From positions 1,408,368 to 1,472,367 of the forward strand of contig NZ_KI912610.1 in assembly GCF_000519305.1 (NCBI RefSeq): a stretch of 64,000 nucleotides of DNA. Reading direction: 5' to 3'. This stretch comes from Mesorhizobium ciceri WSM4083. Lineage in GTDB: Bacteria; Pseudomonadota; Alphaproteobacteria; Rhizobiales; Rhizobiaceae. How positions within the stretch are numbered: position 1 is the stretch's first letter; the number at the start of each line of letters is the position of its first letter. Position numbers and translations under genes: made by a program. Positions 28,501 to 37,359 of this stretch are shown here, piece by piece. The notes beneath the pieces were generated by a model. The model searched no databases. It saw nothing but the letters and a program-made list of their open reading frames with translations, and was not told where the DNA came from.

Positions 28501-29315
28501 CCCAAACCGCAGTCCAGCGCATCCTACAGACTAGCCGCCACGCAATTCATCTGACTGATGGCTTGCAGGAACCGCGGAAGCCTCTTCACCCCTATTTGCT
28601 GCGCAGGACGTACAAGCGTCATTGCGAGCGTATGCGGCGCTTCATCCGTGAGACGAACGCGACGCGTGAGCACATAGAAGTCATTGTCGAAGCTCTTCGC
28701 CAGTTGATGGCGGTTGATATGTTTAGATCCGTGCTGAAGGCGGAAGGCCTCGTAAATATTCCGGCAGAGCTGGCCGAAAGAATCTCGGGCAGCCGAGGGT
28801 TCAGCGCCCAGGGAAGGCCGGGTCAAGCCGTGATGTCGGACGAACCGCTGGTCGCCGGGATTTGCCCTAAAGCCATCGAGCTGTTGGAGGATTTCGGAGT
28901 CCACCCGAAAATCTTTGGCTTGCTGAAGAAGGGCACGCCGAACCGGCAGGTCGAAGTGGCGAAACTCATGGTCGCGCTGGACCGGGTGACGTTCATCAGC
29001 GCCAGAGTTATTATCGCGCTCACGCCCCAGTTGCAGCTCGCGGATCCTTCAATTCCCAGGAAACGGTTCTTCGGCATTGACACCGATACGTTCGATGGCA
29101 TGGAAGTCGAGTTTGCCGCTTTAAGCCGCGAGTTCTTGGATGCCAACGAGTGCCTCGGTATCTGGAGTCTGGAGCTTGTTGCGGCCCGAGGGTACCTCCA
29201 TCGACTTATGGATAATCTCAAGGTGGTGCGCTATCTCGCCGGGAACTATCCGAGCCACTTTGAGACGTTTCACCGGTTGTTGGAGCCGGATCTTGAAAGG
29301 GCGGCAGGAGTGTAG
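28497..29315 (+). CDS. RepB/ParB-like protein with plasmid-partition C-terminal domain
   Basis: The product is 272 aa. Residues of about 115-185 match the C-terminal domain of RepABC-type RepB: ICPKAIELLEDFGVHP, FGLLKKGTPNRQVEVAKLMV, VIIALTPQLQL. The N-terminal third is basic and helical, without the usual ParB nuclease-like domain. It is translationally coupled to the serine recombinase by a 4-bp overlap. This pairing suggests a DNA-binding accessory of recombination or maintenance rather than a complete partition system; no repA partner is near. Confidence 0.75.
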   Translation: MTQTAVQRILQTSRHAIHLTDGLQEPRKPLHPYLLRRTYKRHCERMRRFIRETNATREHIEVIVEALRQLMAVDMFRSVLKAEGLVNIPAELAERISGSRGFSAQGRPGQAVMSDEPLVAGICPKAIELLEDFGVHPKIFGLLKKGTPNRQVEVAKLMVALDRVTFISARVIIALTPQLQLADPSIPRKRFFGIDTDTFDGMEVEFAALSREFLDANECLGIWSLELVAARGYLHRLMDNLKVVRYLAGNYPSHFETFHRLLEPDLERAAGV

Positions 29316-29489
29316 ATCAAACAGATCGTCCTGCTCCATTCCGTGCGAATGTGCTGGCCAGCGACTGAAGGTCGTCGGCGTCGTCTTCGTTGACGTACAT
29401 TCCGCTTGCGGCCCCGGTTCGGTCTTTGAAAGTTGCCTAGATTGGTTGCTTTTGTTCACTACCGGCGTTTTCCGGGTACGGTCATCGCC

Positions 29490-29597
29490 CACATTCATCG
29501 GATCCGCGAATTCACGGATTGCATCATTCTGATTGTCGATCGAGTAGCTCTGATGGTCCGTGGACATACGTGTCGAATGGGACCGTGTTGCTACGAG
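29490..29597 (-). pseudogene. Remnant of a serine recombinase N-terminus
   Basis: The minus strand reads RMSTDHQSYSIDNQNDAIRE followed by FADPM, clearly homologous to RMSTDQQIYSLENQKDAIRS in the intact gene at 26920. The frame then loses similarity and the rest of the gene is absent. It faces away from the intact lipoprotein gene, as the intact recombinase does from the decayed lipoprotein copy. Confidence 0.8.
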
Positions 29598-29744
29598 ACG
29601 AGATACTTATAATCTCCAAGGCGAGCCTTAATGAACGCCCGAGAAACCATGTCTTATATCGTGAGGCCGTGCGCCCCCGTTCCGCCGCAATGCGGCCGCA
29701 CGGGACGAGCTATAGGGATTTCAGGCCTTCAAGGGAGACCGCAC

Positions 29745-30059
29745 ATGAACTTTCACAAAGCCATTGCCGCCGTGCTGATGACCGCAGCACTAGCAGGCTG
29801 CGCGCAGACCGAAGGCCAGCAGCGGGCCGGGACCGGCGCGCTGATCGGCGGCGCCGGCGGCGCTCTCGTCGGCCAGGCAATTGGCGGCAACACCGAAAGC
29901 ACACTGATCGGTGCCGGCGCGGGTGCCTTGCTGGGCGCAGTTGTCGGCAGTTCCACCACCCCGCAGCGTCGCGGCGAACAGATGTGCCGCTATCAGGACC
30001 GCCGTGGCCGCATCTACACCGCCCCTTGCGATGACCGGTATTACAACGGCGATTATTGA
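29745..30059 (+). CDS. Glycine-zipper 2TM lipoprotein
   Basis: The product is 104 aa. A lipoprotein signal ends at LAGC (Cys about 19). Two glycine-zipper hydrophobic segments follow (ALIGGAGGALVGQAIGG and LIGAGAGALLGAVVGS), then a polar tail CRYQDRRGRIYTAPCDDRYY. AAGGGAG precedes the ATG. Such proteins are outer-membrane-associated and stress related. A truncated inverted copy lies at 26575. Confidence 0.85.
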   Translation: MNFHKAIAAVLMTAALAGCAQTEGQQRAGTGALIGGAGGALVGQAIGGNTESTLIGAGAGALLGAVVGSSTTPQRRGEQMCRYQDRRGRIYTAPCDDRYYNGDY

Positions 30060-30168
30060 TCGAAGTCTGACTGACGGGCGCGCGTTCCGCGTCGGCTCCT
30101 TCTCGCCGTCATTCTTTTGCACGGTTTGCGGGATAAGGAGATTTGCGGCGGGCAGGAGGAGGTCTAGA

Positions 30169-30783
30169 ATGACAAGCCTTGCCGGCGCCGTGAAAAATCG
30201 CGGCAAACAAACTGTAAAGCGTCTGCTGCGGTACGACAGCCGCAACTGGCTACGCATCCGCCAGATCGAAGCTTTCACAGCGTTTCTGCAGACGGCGAAC
30301 CGCAAATCACGCGACGTGATCGAGATCTCGCCAGGCTGGAACCGCTACTGGCAGGCGCTCTGCCCTGACTATCGCTCGGTCGACTTTCCAGACTTCGATA
30401 TCTGCAAGGATCGGACCGAGGAGCAGTATTCCATCGTCATCGCTGACCAGGTGCTGGAGCACGTCCAGCGCCCGACTGCAGCAGCCGGCAACATCCATGC
30501 CATGACTAAGCCGGGCGGCTGGGCGCTGGTGGCGACGCCCTTCCTGTTCCGCGTGCATGCGCGCCCGCATGACTACAACCGCTGGACGCCCGCTGGCATG
30601 AAGCAGTTGATGGTCGAAGGCGGCTTCGCCGAGGACCACGTACAGGCGTTTGGCTGGGGCAATAAGGCCTGCGCCAGGGCGCATATCGGCGGCGCGGTGC
30701 GTGCTTATGGACTATGGAGAGACCTCAGCAACGACGAGGAATACCCGCTGATGGTGTGGGCCTTTGCCAAAAGAGCTGCGTAA
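30169..30783 (+). CDS. SAM-dependent methyltransferase-like protein
   Basis: The product is 204 aa. The order RDVIEISPGWNRYW, YRSVDFPDFDIC, YSIVIADQVLEHVQRP and KPGGWALVATPFLFRVH follows Methyltransf_11-type motifs, with a degenerate glycine loop (EISPGW). The C-terminus MKQLMVEGGF is usual in this group. AGGAGGAGG lies 5-6 nt before the ATG. It follows the lipoprotein gene by 109 bp. Substrate unknown. Confidence 0.8.
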   Translation: MTSLAGAVKNRGKQTVKRLLRYDSRNWLRIRQIEAFTAFLQTANRKSRDVIEISPGWNRYWQALCPDYRSVDFPDFDICKDRTEEQYSIVIADQVLEHVQRPTAAAGNIHAMTKPGGWALVATPFLFRVHARPHDYNRWTPAGMKQLMVEGGFAEDHVQAFGWGNKACARAHIGGAVRAYGLWRDLSNDEEYPLMVWAFAKRAA

Positions 30784-31021
30784 TCCTCAATCTCAGGCTG
30801 GGTGGATCGTCGCCAGATTCGCGACCTTAAGAGCCTGCTTGGATCCAAAGTTGGCGCTCGTCCGGTGGGCGGCCCACAATTATAGTGTAGCTAATGGACG
30901 TCGAATGCCTGGTCGCTGATGATGATGAGGCCTTCACCTACAACAAGCGTGTGAGCGAATACCGGCTTATCGAGGAGAACTGCGAATCAGGTCGGTTGAC
31001 ACAGCTAACTGCATTCAATGT
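30784..31021. other. Intergenic stretch, no gene recognised
   Basis: Short frames on the plus strand overlap the next minus-strand gene and lack supporting features. Confidence 0.5.
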
Positions 31022-31291
31022 TCATTCGGCTTTTTGGTCGACTGCACTGGTTCCCCTTATCGGGACCATCGAGGGTTCCGGCTTTTGCGGCTTTCTGCTC
31101 TTCTTAAGTTCGGCGATTTCTTCGTCGCGCCTTGTTATTCGGCTTTCGAGATTCGAAATGCGCTCGGTCAAAAAGTAGCGCCCAATAACGAACCCGCCGC
31201 CGCCAAAGATAATCGCGAATGTGGCAAATGCCGCTGGATTCGCGAGCACGAGGGTCGCGTTCGATTGCAGAAAATCAATCAGGTCTTGCAT
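31022..31291 (-). CDS. Small membrane-anchored coiled-coil protein
   Basis: The product is 89 aa. One hydrophobic helix (FATFAIIFGGGGFVIGRYF) is followed by a heptad-like stretch ERISNLESRITRRDEEIAEL and a basic tail. Small proteins of this layout are common in prophages and islands; no specific family is recognised. The ATG at 31291 has no strong ribosome site and 31336 is an alternative. Confidence 0.5.
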   Translation of the reverse strand: MQDLIDFLQSNATLVLANPAAFATFAIIFGGGGFVIGRYFLTERISNLESRITRRDEEIAELKKSRKPQKPEPSMVPIRGTSAVDQKAE

Positions 31292-31397
31292 GGGGCAACC
31301 ATAGCAGAATCCAGACTCGGCGCGAAGGCAAGGCAAATAGATCCGGATCTGATCGTGCAGGTGTTATCTGGCAGCGAACGTGCAACGTTGCCCTAGA

Positions 31398-31628
31398 TTA
31401 CCGCGCAGCAAGCTCCCGGCATTCATCGTATTGCCCGCCCAGCTCCAAACAGAGGTCGACGCTGCCAAGGCTATTTGCATCGTCGCTGATTCCCATGCGT
31501 CTGTTGTACGCCGCGACGGTATCCCTCAACTGCGACACCCGGCCGGCCCTGTGACCGCTGGAATAGGCCAGGCCGGCAGCGATGCAGCCAGAGAAGATAA
31601 TTGCGAACAACGCGATCTTGATGTTCAT
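31398..31628 (-). CDS. Small exported or membrane protein
   Basis: The product is 76 aa with an N-terminal hydrophobic segment (IALFAIIFSGCIAAGLAYS), then SQLRDTVAAYNRRMG and a Cys pair in LCLELGGQYDEC. The Cys inside SGC could be a lipobox or simply part of the helix. AAGG lies 9-12 nt before the ATG. Not assigned to a family. Confidence 0.5.
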   Translation of the reverse strand: MNIKIALFAIIFSGCIAAGLAYSSGHRAGRVSQLRDTVAAYNRRMGISDDANSLGSVDLCLELGGQYDECRELAAR

Positions 31629-31704
31629 TGACGCTTGCCTTGCGAATCGACCAATGACAATTGCGAGATCGGCCACCAAACTCTCACGCTGCGAGAATTT
31701 GAAA

Positions 31705-31857
31705 ATGGAAGATGCTTTTACAGCGCTGGCGGCGCAGTTTCAAAGGCAGTGGCATGCTTGGGCTCCGGCCATGGGCGTTGTCATTGCGATAGCAGCCTGC
31801 CTTGTCTGGACGGTTTACCTTCCCATCGTCGGGTTGCGTCATCTTCTTGGCTATTGA
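31705..31857 (+). CDS. Possible 50-aa single-pass membrane peptide
   Basis: MEDAFTALAAQF is followed by one hydrophobic helix, MGVVIAIAACLVWTVYLPIV. GGAA lies shortly upstream. It is divergent from the preceding small exported protein gene. Support is compositional only. Confidence 0.35.
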   Translation: MEDAFTALAAQFQRQWHAWAPAMGVVIAIAACLVWTVYLPIVGLRHLLGY

Positions 31858-32003
31858 GCGCGCCCCTCACACCTCAGCGAGCTTTCGAGATTGTCTCTAA
31901 GGCATGGTCAGCAAGCTGGTCGAAACGACCGGCTGGATAGGCTCGCCGGCACCTGAGCTGATAGCGATGGCCACGGAAGGTAGGGGGGTCCTCACTCCCA
32001 GCC

Positions 32004-34448
32004 GTGCTTCTTTTCGCCAAGAATCAGATTTCGGTGAGCGACGAATCGGCTAAGTGGCGCGCTGGTCGCAATTTTTCTGTTAAGCGCATGCCTGAATCCT
32101 GGAATCCGAAGCTACTCGTTCGAAAACTATCTAACTTTTGCCAAGCCCGCGTTGCTCCGGTGCTGCCGCCACAAGAGGCGGAACGTGTCCGCAGATTTAT
32201 GATCGCTCTGGTCATAAACGGTCAGCACCCGCCAACGAGAAAAAGAGGATACGACTGGGACGAAATCGCCGTTCAATGCGCGACCCCGTACGAGCTCATT
32301 ATCGGGGCAAAAAAAGCAATTGAACCAGGGCTTGATGCGATTGTTCGCGCGCTAAAGAATGTCCCCAAGCAGAGGACGATCTCAATGGCGCAGTCGGCCC
32401 TTCCTTTAATGGAGGTGGCGGCACCCGCCCGTTCAAAAGGTCCAACGGCAAAAATTACGTCCATTCCCTCTCTGAGAGCGAATGTAGAGCGCGAACAACA
32501 CAATATCCGTCAAAGGCCTGGAGTGAAACCTCGGCCAATCGACGAGTTCCCAGAACCTCTATTCACAGAATGGTCGGACCCAACGGCATTCCAGGAAGCC
32601 TTGGAGCTTCACATGCGCCGGCACGGCGACAGCTATTGGAACCTGCATCGCGCGGTTGTAGAAGATCACGAAACGCTCGATCGTTCGACGATCCGGCATT
32701 GGCTTTTGGGAACCAAAGTGCCGCGCAGCGTGGCAAGCTTCCAGCTGCTCGGACGGATCGAGCGCCGGTACCGGCTTCCGGAGGGGTACTTCAAGGCAAA
32801 GCTTCCACATCCGGCACGCTCAGCTTACGGTCATATACTCGACGATATAGGGCCAGCCGAACGCAGGCGGCTAGCGTGGCATCTTCCCGACGACTTCAAT
32901 TCGCGTTCGGCCATTGAGCAGGAGGAGATCCTCGAATGGGTCCGCCGCGTGATCATCACCGGCTCGACCGACTATCGGCGTTTTCAGGCGGCGGCAATGA
33001 AGCACCGCTATGCAATACGGTTTCCGGGCGTAGCTTATGGCCGAACCGACATGGCTGATCATGACGATTCAGACGACTTCCATACTGGTGAGTCGGTCGG
33101 CATGTCCTTTCCAGATCCAGATCTATTTTCGGGGGTGATCGACGCGCCGCCCTCGCTGGCGATGGAAATGGCAGATCTCATTCGGTTCAAGACCTCCACG
33201 CTGACCGCCTTCGGTCTTCAGCGCCAGGGTGTCTGGGGAGAAGAGACCGCGTCCCAAAAGATTGAGCACCTTGGACTAATGTTCGGCGCCTTGGCAGCAC
33301 ACCCCAGGGGTCCTGTACAAGGCCACGGCGTTCCCTTCCAGCTTCTGTCATTCGGCATGCTCGTGTTTCCATCGGTCTGGGATTGGTATGTGCAATGGCG
33401 TGAGCGACGGCGGGGCTTCTACACCGTCTGGGAAGTCGACATGCTCCGCATCTCGCTGGCGTTAACCCGCAAGGATACCGGGTGGCTGCGGCAACACCCC
33501 AACCTGATGACAAAGCTTCGCCCCGTTCCGGGCTTGATCTCGCAGATCGACATCGATCGCGCCAAGGCAGATTGGGATGAAGCGTGTGACGTCTATTTCA
33601 AGCATGCGACGTTCCGCGTGAAGGAAATCCAGCGAGTCGCTCGTGTTCACCGTGATCCCTTTGAACCTATCATGCCGGTGCTTGAATCTGAGAGCCCGGT
33701 TGGCGCTTACCGAAAGATCACGGAAGAAATTCTTCGTCTGATGCCGGATGAACGCTTATACCGACGGGCAACGGCCGAGGCCGTGCGGTCATTCCTGATG
33801 CTGCGATTGGGATTACATCTCGGACTACGTCAAAAGAATCTCCGACAGTTGATGATTTGCGCCCCGGGCCACCTGCCGCGCTCCGAGCGCCAGCTTGCTG
33901 ACATGAAGCGCGGGGAGATCCGCTGGAGTGTGCGCGACAGCGGTTGGGAAGTCCTCATTCCTTCCGTAGCGTTCAAGAACGCAAGCTCGTCCTTTTTTGG
34001 TAGCAAGCCATTTCGATTGATCCTGCCAAATCTCGGCGAGCTTTACGAACATATCGACGCGTATGTGGGTCGGCATCGGGGTATCCTGCTCGCCGATGCG
34101 GTCGACCCAGGGACCTTCTTCGTCAAAACAGTGAAAGTCACCAGCAGGGATGCAGCGTACGATCAGACCAGTTTCTACGAAGCGTGGAGACTGATCATAC
34201 AACGCTATGGGATTTATAATCCCTATACCAGACGTGGAGCTATTCCCGGACTCCTGCCCCATGGCCCGCATAACGTCCGCGATGTGCTTGCGACCCACAT
34301 CCTCAAGCAGACTGGTTCCTACGAACAGGCTAGCTACGCCATCCAAGACACGCCCGACATGGTGGCTAAACACTACGGTCGTTTCCTGCCTCAGGACAAA
34401 GCGGCTCTCGCGGCGAGGATTCTGAATCAGGTGTGGGAAGCCGCATGA
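32004..34448 (+). CDS. Large tyrosine recombinase-like protein
   Basis: The product is 814 aa from a GTG, or 786 aa from the ATG at 32088; neither has a strong ribosome site. The C-terminal third is a tyrosine recombinase domain: first Arg in LGLRQKNLRQLM, HxxR as H756-N-V-R759, and the nucleophile Y791 in KHYGRFLPQ. About 550 residues precede it, including an HTH-like segment (RSTIRHWLLGTKVPRSVASF). This is more than twice a typical phage integrase and recalls the long recombinases found as accessory genes in islands. It may act on other DNA than comM. Confidence 0.8.
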   Translation: MLLFAKNQISVSDESAKWRAGRNFSVKRMPESWNPKLLVRKLSNFCQARVAPVLPPQEAERVRRFMIALVINGQHPPTRKRGYDWDEIAVQCATPYELIIGAKKAIEPGLDAIVRALKNVPKQRTISMAQSALPLMEVAAPARSKGPTAKITSIPSLRANVEREQHNIRQRPGVKPRPIDEFPEPLFTEWSDPTAFQEALELHMRRHGDSYWNLHRAVVEDHETLDRSTIRHWLLGTKVPRSVASFQLLGRIERRYRLPEGYFKAKLPHPARSAYGHILDDIGPAERRRLAWHLPDDFNSRSAIEQEEILEWVRRVIITGSTDYRRFQAAAMKHRYAIRFPGVAYGRTDMADHDDSDDFHTGESVGMSFPDPDLFSGVIDAPPSLAMEMADLIRFKTSTLTAFGLQRQGVWGEETASQKIEHLGLMFGALAAHPRGPVQGHGVPFQLLSFGMLVFPSVWDWYVQWRERRRGFYTVWEVDMLRISLALTRKDTGWLRQHPNLMTKLRPVPGLISQIDIDRAKADWDEACDVYFKHATFRVKEIQRVARVHRDPFEPIMPVLESESPVGAYRKITEEILRLMPDERLYRRATAEAVRSFLMLRLGLHLGLRQKNLRQLMICAPGHLPRSERQLADMKRGEIRWSVRDSGWEVLIPSVAFKNASSSFFGSKPFRLILPNLGELYEHIDAYVGRHRGILLADAVDPGTFFVKTVKVTSRDAAYDQTSFYEAWRLIIQRYGIYNPYTRRGAIPGLLPHGPHNVRDVLATHILKQTGSYEQASYAIQDTPDMVAKHYGRFLPQDKAALAARILNQVWEAA

Positions 34449-34493
34449 TCCGGCGGAGTAGCTAATTAAGCGACCGATGATGTTTTCTGAGAG

Positions 34494-35300
34494 TCATTCC
34501 TTAAACTCTATCTTGGCTACGATTTCGGTCATAGCGTAGTGAACGAACTGCTTTCCAAGGTCTGTGAGTTCATACGGCTCGATCTCATCAAATGCCGACT
34601 TGGCTGTACGGGCTACTTGTCCTGGTCGAGACCTCCCGGCAGGCTGTTTTCTAATGAAGTTTCCGGCATAGTCCGTCTGACGGACTTGCCGGATGACGCC
34701 GCCTGTGCTGAGGTCGCGGACTAGCATTTTAAACAAATCGGCCTCAGCTGAGTCCTCCCTGACGTCAGGCTTTTGGAGGTTGTCCCAGATGCCGCCGCGC
34801 GTGACGCCCGGATTTCGATAAATTTCACCGATTACTTCAAAGTGGAAATCCGAATACAGATTTATCCAGTCGATAAATAGACGCACAACGTCATCGGACG
34901 TTGTCTTCGCGGCAGCTGCGTTTGCTAGAATATTACGGATTCTCTGACGTTTATATTCCGTGTCGATTGACGACCAGTTCCGAAACGCCTTCTTCATGAG
35001 CGATTGATACTCTGGGGATTCTATCCGCTCCTTGACCTTCTCGTCATCCATATCGAGCCGAGCAACGATCTCAGCAATCGTCTTTCCCTTTTCACGAAGC
35101 TCGTCCTCAAGCATCTGTAGCCATTGCTTCAGAATGTTGGTGACTTGCTCCTGCTCTTGTTCAGACCAGTAGCCGACACCAGCGGAGATCAAGCCTCCGA
35201 CGAAAGGAATTGAGCCCGCAAGAGCATTTATCGCTGCTCGAGCAGCCTTCTTCTTGCCGTCCGGCTCCAGTTCATCCTTGTCAATCCTGTCGATTTCCAT
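34494..35300 (-). CDS. Unknown protein with N-terminal glycine-rich hydrophobic segment
   Basis: The product is 268 aa. Residues of about 20-45 form a hydrophobic hairpin-like stretch (ALAGSIPFVGGLISAGVGYW). A long charged helical region follows (MLEDELREKGKTIAEIVARL), then a winged-helix-like part (GEIYRNPGVTRGGIWDNL) and YELTDLGKQFVHYA at the C-terminus. I think similar proteins are found scattered in variable islands, but no function is known to me. It is 20 bp downstream of the DUF2158 gene and probably co-transcribed. Confidence 0.7.
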   Translation of the reverse strand: MEIDRIDKDELEPDGKKKAARAAINALAGSIPFVGGLISAGVGYWSEQEQEQVTNILKQWLQMLEDELREKGKTIAEIVARLDMDDEKVKERIESPEYQSLMKKAFRNWSSIDTEYKRQRIRNILANAAAAKTTSDDVVRLFIDWINLYSDFHFEVIGEIYRNPGVTRGGIWDNLQKPDVREDSAEADLFKMLVRDLSTGGVIRQVRQTDYAGNFIRKQPAGRSRPGQVARTAKSAFDEIEPYELTDLGKQFVHYAMTEIVAKIEFKE

Positions 35301-35320
35301 CGGAGCAACGCCAGACCGAG

Positions 35321-35533
35321 CTATACGCGCGTCGATCTGCCAGATAAACTCGATGCTTCCGGCTCCTTGAATTTCTTCAAAGCGACGAATGCGAACGCTT
35401 CCTGGTGCCTTCTAACCCCATCAAACCATTCGCAAATAGCGTCACCAACTATACCCTTACCGGTATAAATCATCTTTTTCCCGCCTGTGCGGTGAACTAC
35501 TTCGTCGCCGATATTGAAATCATCGTCAGTCAT
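35321..35533 (-). CDS. DUF2158 (YodC-type) small protein
   Basis: The product is 70 aa. The SH3-like DUF2158 pattern is clear: FNIGDEVVHRTGGKKMIYTG, then CEWFDGVRRHQEAFAF and LKKF. Role unknown. AGAGG precedes the ATG at 35533. It leads a two-gene operon with the preceding unknown gene on this strand. Confidence 0.8.
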   Translation of the reverse strand: MTDDDFNIGDEVVHRTGGKKMIYTGKGIVGDAICEWFDGVRRHQEAFAFVALKKFKEPEASSLSGRSTRV

Positions 35534-35749
35534 CTTAGCCTCTATGTGCCCCGAATCGCAGTCTTCAGCGTGCGCTCTCGTCGCGAGCCTCGCTACCGGT
35601 TATGACACACGTCCCCGCAATTCACAGGGGTGAGGTAAGCGGCGCCATCTTTGTTTTTTTTGTGCATGTTGCTCGACCTTTTTAGCGTATGGGCGCTTCG
35701 TCACCTTCATTTGGTGGTGTTTGATCGGTGGCCGGGACGCCAGTATGCG

Positions 35750-35869
35750 ATGCCTGATGAGCTGGGCCAATCTGATCCCAATTATCGGCTAACTCAGTTT
35801 AAGGAGGCCGAGCTTTGCAGCTGCGGATCAAATCGGCGCTATGGCGAATGCTGCCGGCGCATGACCTGA
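35750..35869 (+). pseudogene. SEC-C motif fragment
   Basis: Thirty-nine codons ending CSCGSNRRYGECCRRMT carry a complete SEC-C zinc motif (C-x-C-x8-CC). The motif is normally at the C-terminus of a larger protein such as SecA or a nuclease-like protein. No upstream domain remains, so this is likely a remnant. Confidence 0.5.
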
Positions 35870-36464
35870 GACTGCCCTTTCTGTCAATTCTGCACGCCTT
35901 CAAAAGGCCTAATCTCGGTCTCGGCATCCTTGATCGAGCGCCCCCCGCCGAAATTGCAGCGTTGATCGCCCAAGGCGGACAAAAACCTCCACCTCCCATG
36001 TTAGAGGTTCACTCTACTCTGCGGGCGCATGTCGCGGACGTCAGCGGGAATCCGTAGCTCTACATCCGTAAGCGATGCACGATCGGGTCAGAGGGGGAAG
36101 CATGCCGCTCCTGACGAAATCCCCACTGCGAGGTGCCGACGACTTCCGAACGGTCGAATCAGGTCGAGAAGTTCAGCTTCGGAAAATGCAGCACGTGGCC
36201 GCCCACCATATTTTCTCTATATCGTGGTCGCCTGGACCCTTTGCCCATGGGGTCCAGCCCTTGCATAGCCGTTGCGCCAATTCGCTGTTTCGCATCTTCA
36301 ATCCCACGGGATGATGGATAAAATAACGGGGTATATCCGTCGTGATAGGGAAGTCTACGAACTGCCAGCAGGTGGACTTTGGCAGAATTTACCAGATTTG
36401 TTCATCGCTCTTGCACCAAATTCAACTTTAGGAGATGCTAACTCGGCCTTGGGAGGGCTGGGGG
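35870..36464. other. 595-bp stretch without a recognised gene
   Basis: Several overlapping short frames occur in all plus-strand phases, none with a domain or ribosome site that I trust. The segment is likely decayed or regulatory. Confidence 0.5.
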
Positions 36465-36965
36465 ATGAGAATAAAAGCATTTGTGGCACTTGGTGCCACG
36501 GCAGCGCTGGGCGGCTGCCAAACAAGCAATCAAGCCGACTACATGCAAATAGGCTACGGGCCTAGTTTCGACGTCGCCCACGCTCAATGCGAAATGCATA
36601 AGGGGTCGGTTGACCAAGGCTATATTGCTATCGGGTCCCCGGGCTTTGTTGCGGGGGCCGGAATCGGCAATGCACTCGGCAACTTGGCTGCCGAAGACCA
36701 GTATATGAAGAACTGCCTCATCCTAAGCGGATGGAAGCGTGCCCCGCATGGCCAGGGTGCCACGGCAGCTCCAGCCGTTGCTGGTGGCGCGCCACCGACA
36801 CCCTATGGGATCCAGCGCGCACCTGGCAGCTGGATCAATACGGCGCTGCTGGACTGGTCAGACGCGAATAACAAGTGCGTCGCCGGCGACAAGGCCGCGT
36901 GTGGGACTCGAGCGAAGCTTAGTGCGCAACTGAGAGCCGCCGGCATAAACCCGGCGCCGGTCTAG
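36465..36965 (+). CDS. Lipoprotein of unknown function
   Basis: The product is 166 aa. The lipoprotein signal ends at LGGC (Cys about 18). A glycine-zipper-like stretch lies in GFVAGAGIGNALGNLA. The C-terminus WSDANNKCVAGDKAACGTRA followed by LSAQLRAAG shares a W-x2-AN-x2-C...ACG-x-R pattern with the protein at 50436-51212. GGGAGGG precedes the ATG. It heads a run of same-strand small exported genes. Confidence 0.7.
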   Translation: MRIKAFVALGATAALGGCQTSNQADYMQIGYGPSFDVAHAQCEMHKGSVDQGYIAIGSPGFVAGAGIGNALGNLAAEDQYMKNCLILSGWKRAPHGQGATAAPAVAGGAPPTPYGIQRAPGSWINTALLDWSDANNKCVAGDKAACGTRAKLSAQLRAAGINPAPV

Positions 36966-36970
36966 GGGCC

Positions 36971-37357
36971 ATGCAGTGGAACCTGGCGATCTGCCTTGGC
37001 ATCGTTCTGGCATTGAGCGGCTGCGCAGCGGATTATCTCAATCACTACGACAGCGTGACGCTCTCTGCCGGCGACGCCAATCGCGCCAATAGCCTGGCCC
37101 AGACAGTCGACCTGTTCAACCCGAGCAGTCAGAACACGCATATCGAGGGCGACGGCCAGCGAACAGCTGGAGTCATCCAGGCCTTTCGCGGAATCCCGCT
37201 GACACCGGCAGGCCAAGGTGCCCGCCAAGGTGGCGGCAGGGACACTGGCAATCATCCATGCGATCTGCGCAATGGGATTGACAGCCTAGGCCGGGCTTGT
37301 GGTGAACGTGCCGCCGAAGCGAAACCAGGCGGCCGCACCGGACATGAGGCGAACTAG
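36971..37357 (+). CDS. Small lipoprotein of unknown function
   Basis: The product is 128 aa. The signal peptide ends at LSGC. The stretch YDSVTLSAGDANRANSLAQT plus VDLFNPSSQNTHIEGDGQR is a conserved pattern in short rhizobial outer-membrane or pilus-associated lipoproteins. The C-terminal 45 residues look low complexity and may reflect a shifted frame. It starts 5 bp after the previous stop. Confidence 0.65.
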   Translation: MQWNLAICLGIVLALSGCAADYLNHYDSVTLSAGDANRANSLAQTVDLFNPSSQNTHIEGDGQRTAGVIQAFRGIPLTPAGQGARQGGGRDTGNHPCDLRNGIDSLGRACGERAAEAKPGGRTGHEAN

Positions 37358-37359
37358 CA

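Noticed and set aside
36029..36321. Several overlapping short plus-strand frames of about 60-80 codons
   Set aside because: They overlap in all three phases, lack ribosome sites and show no recognisable protein features.
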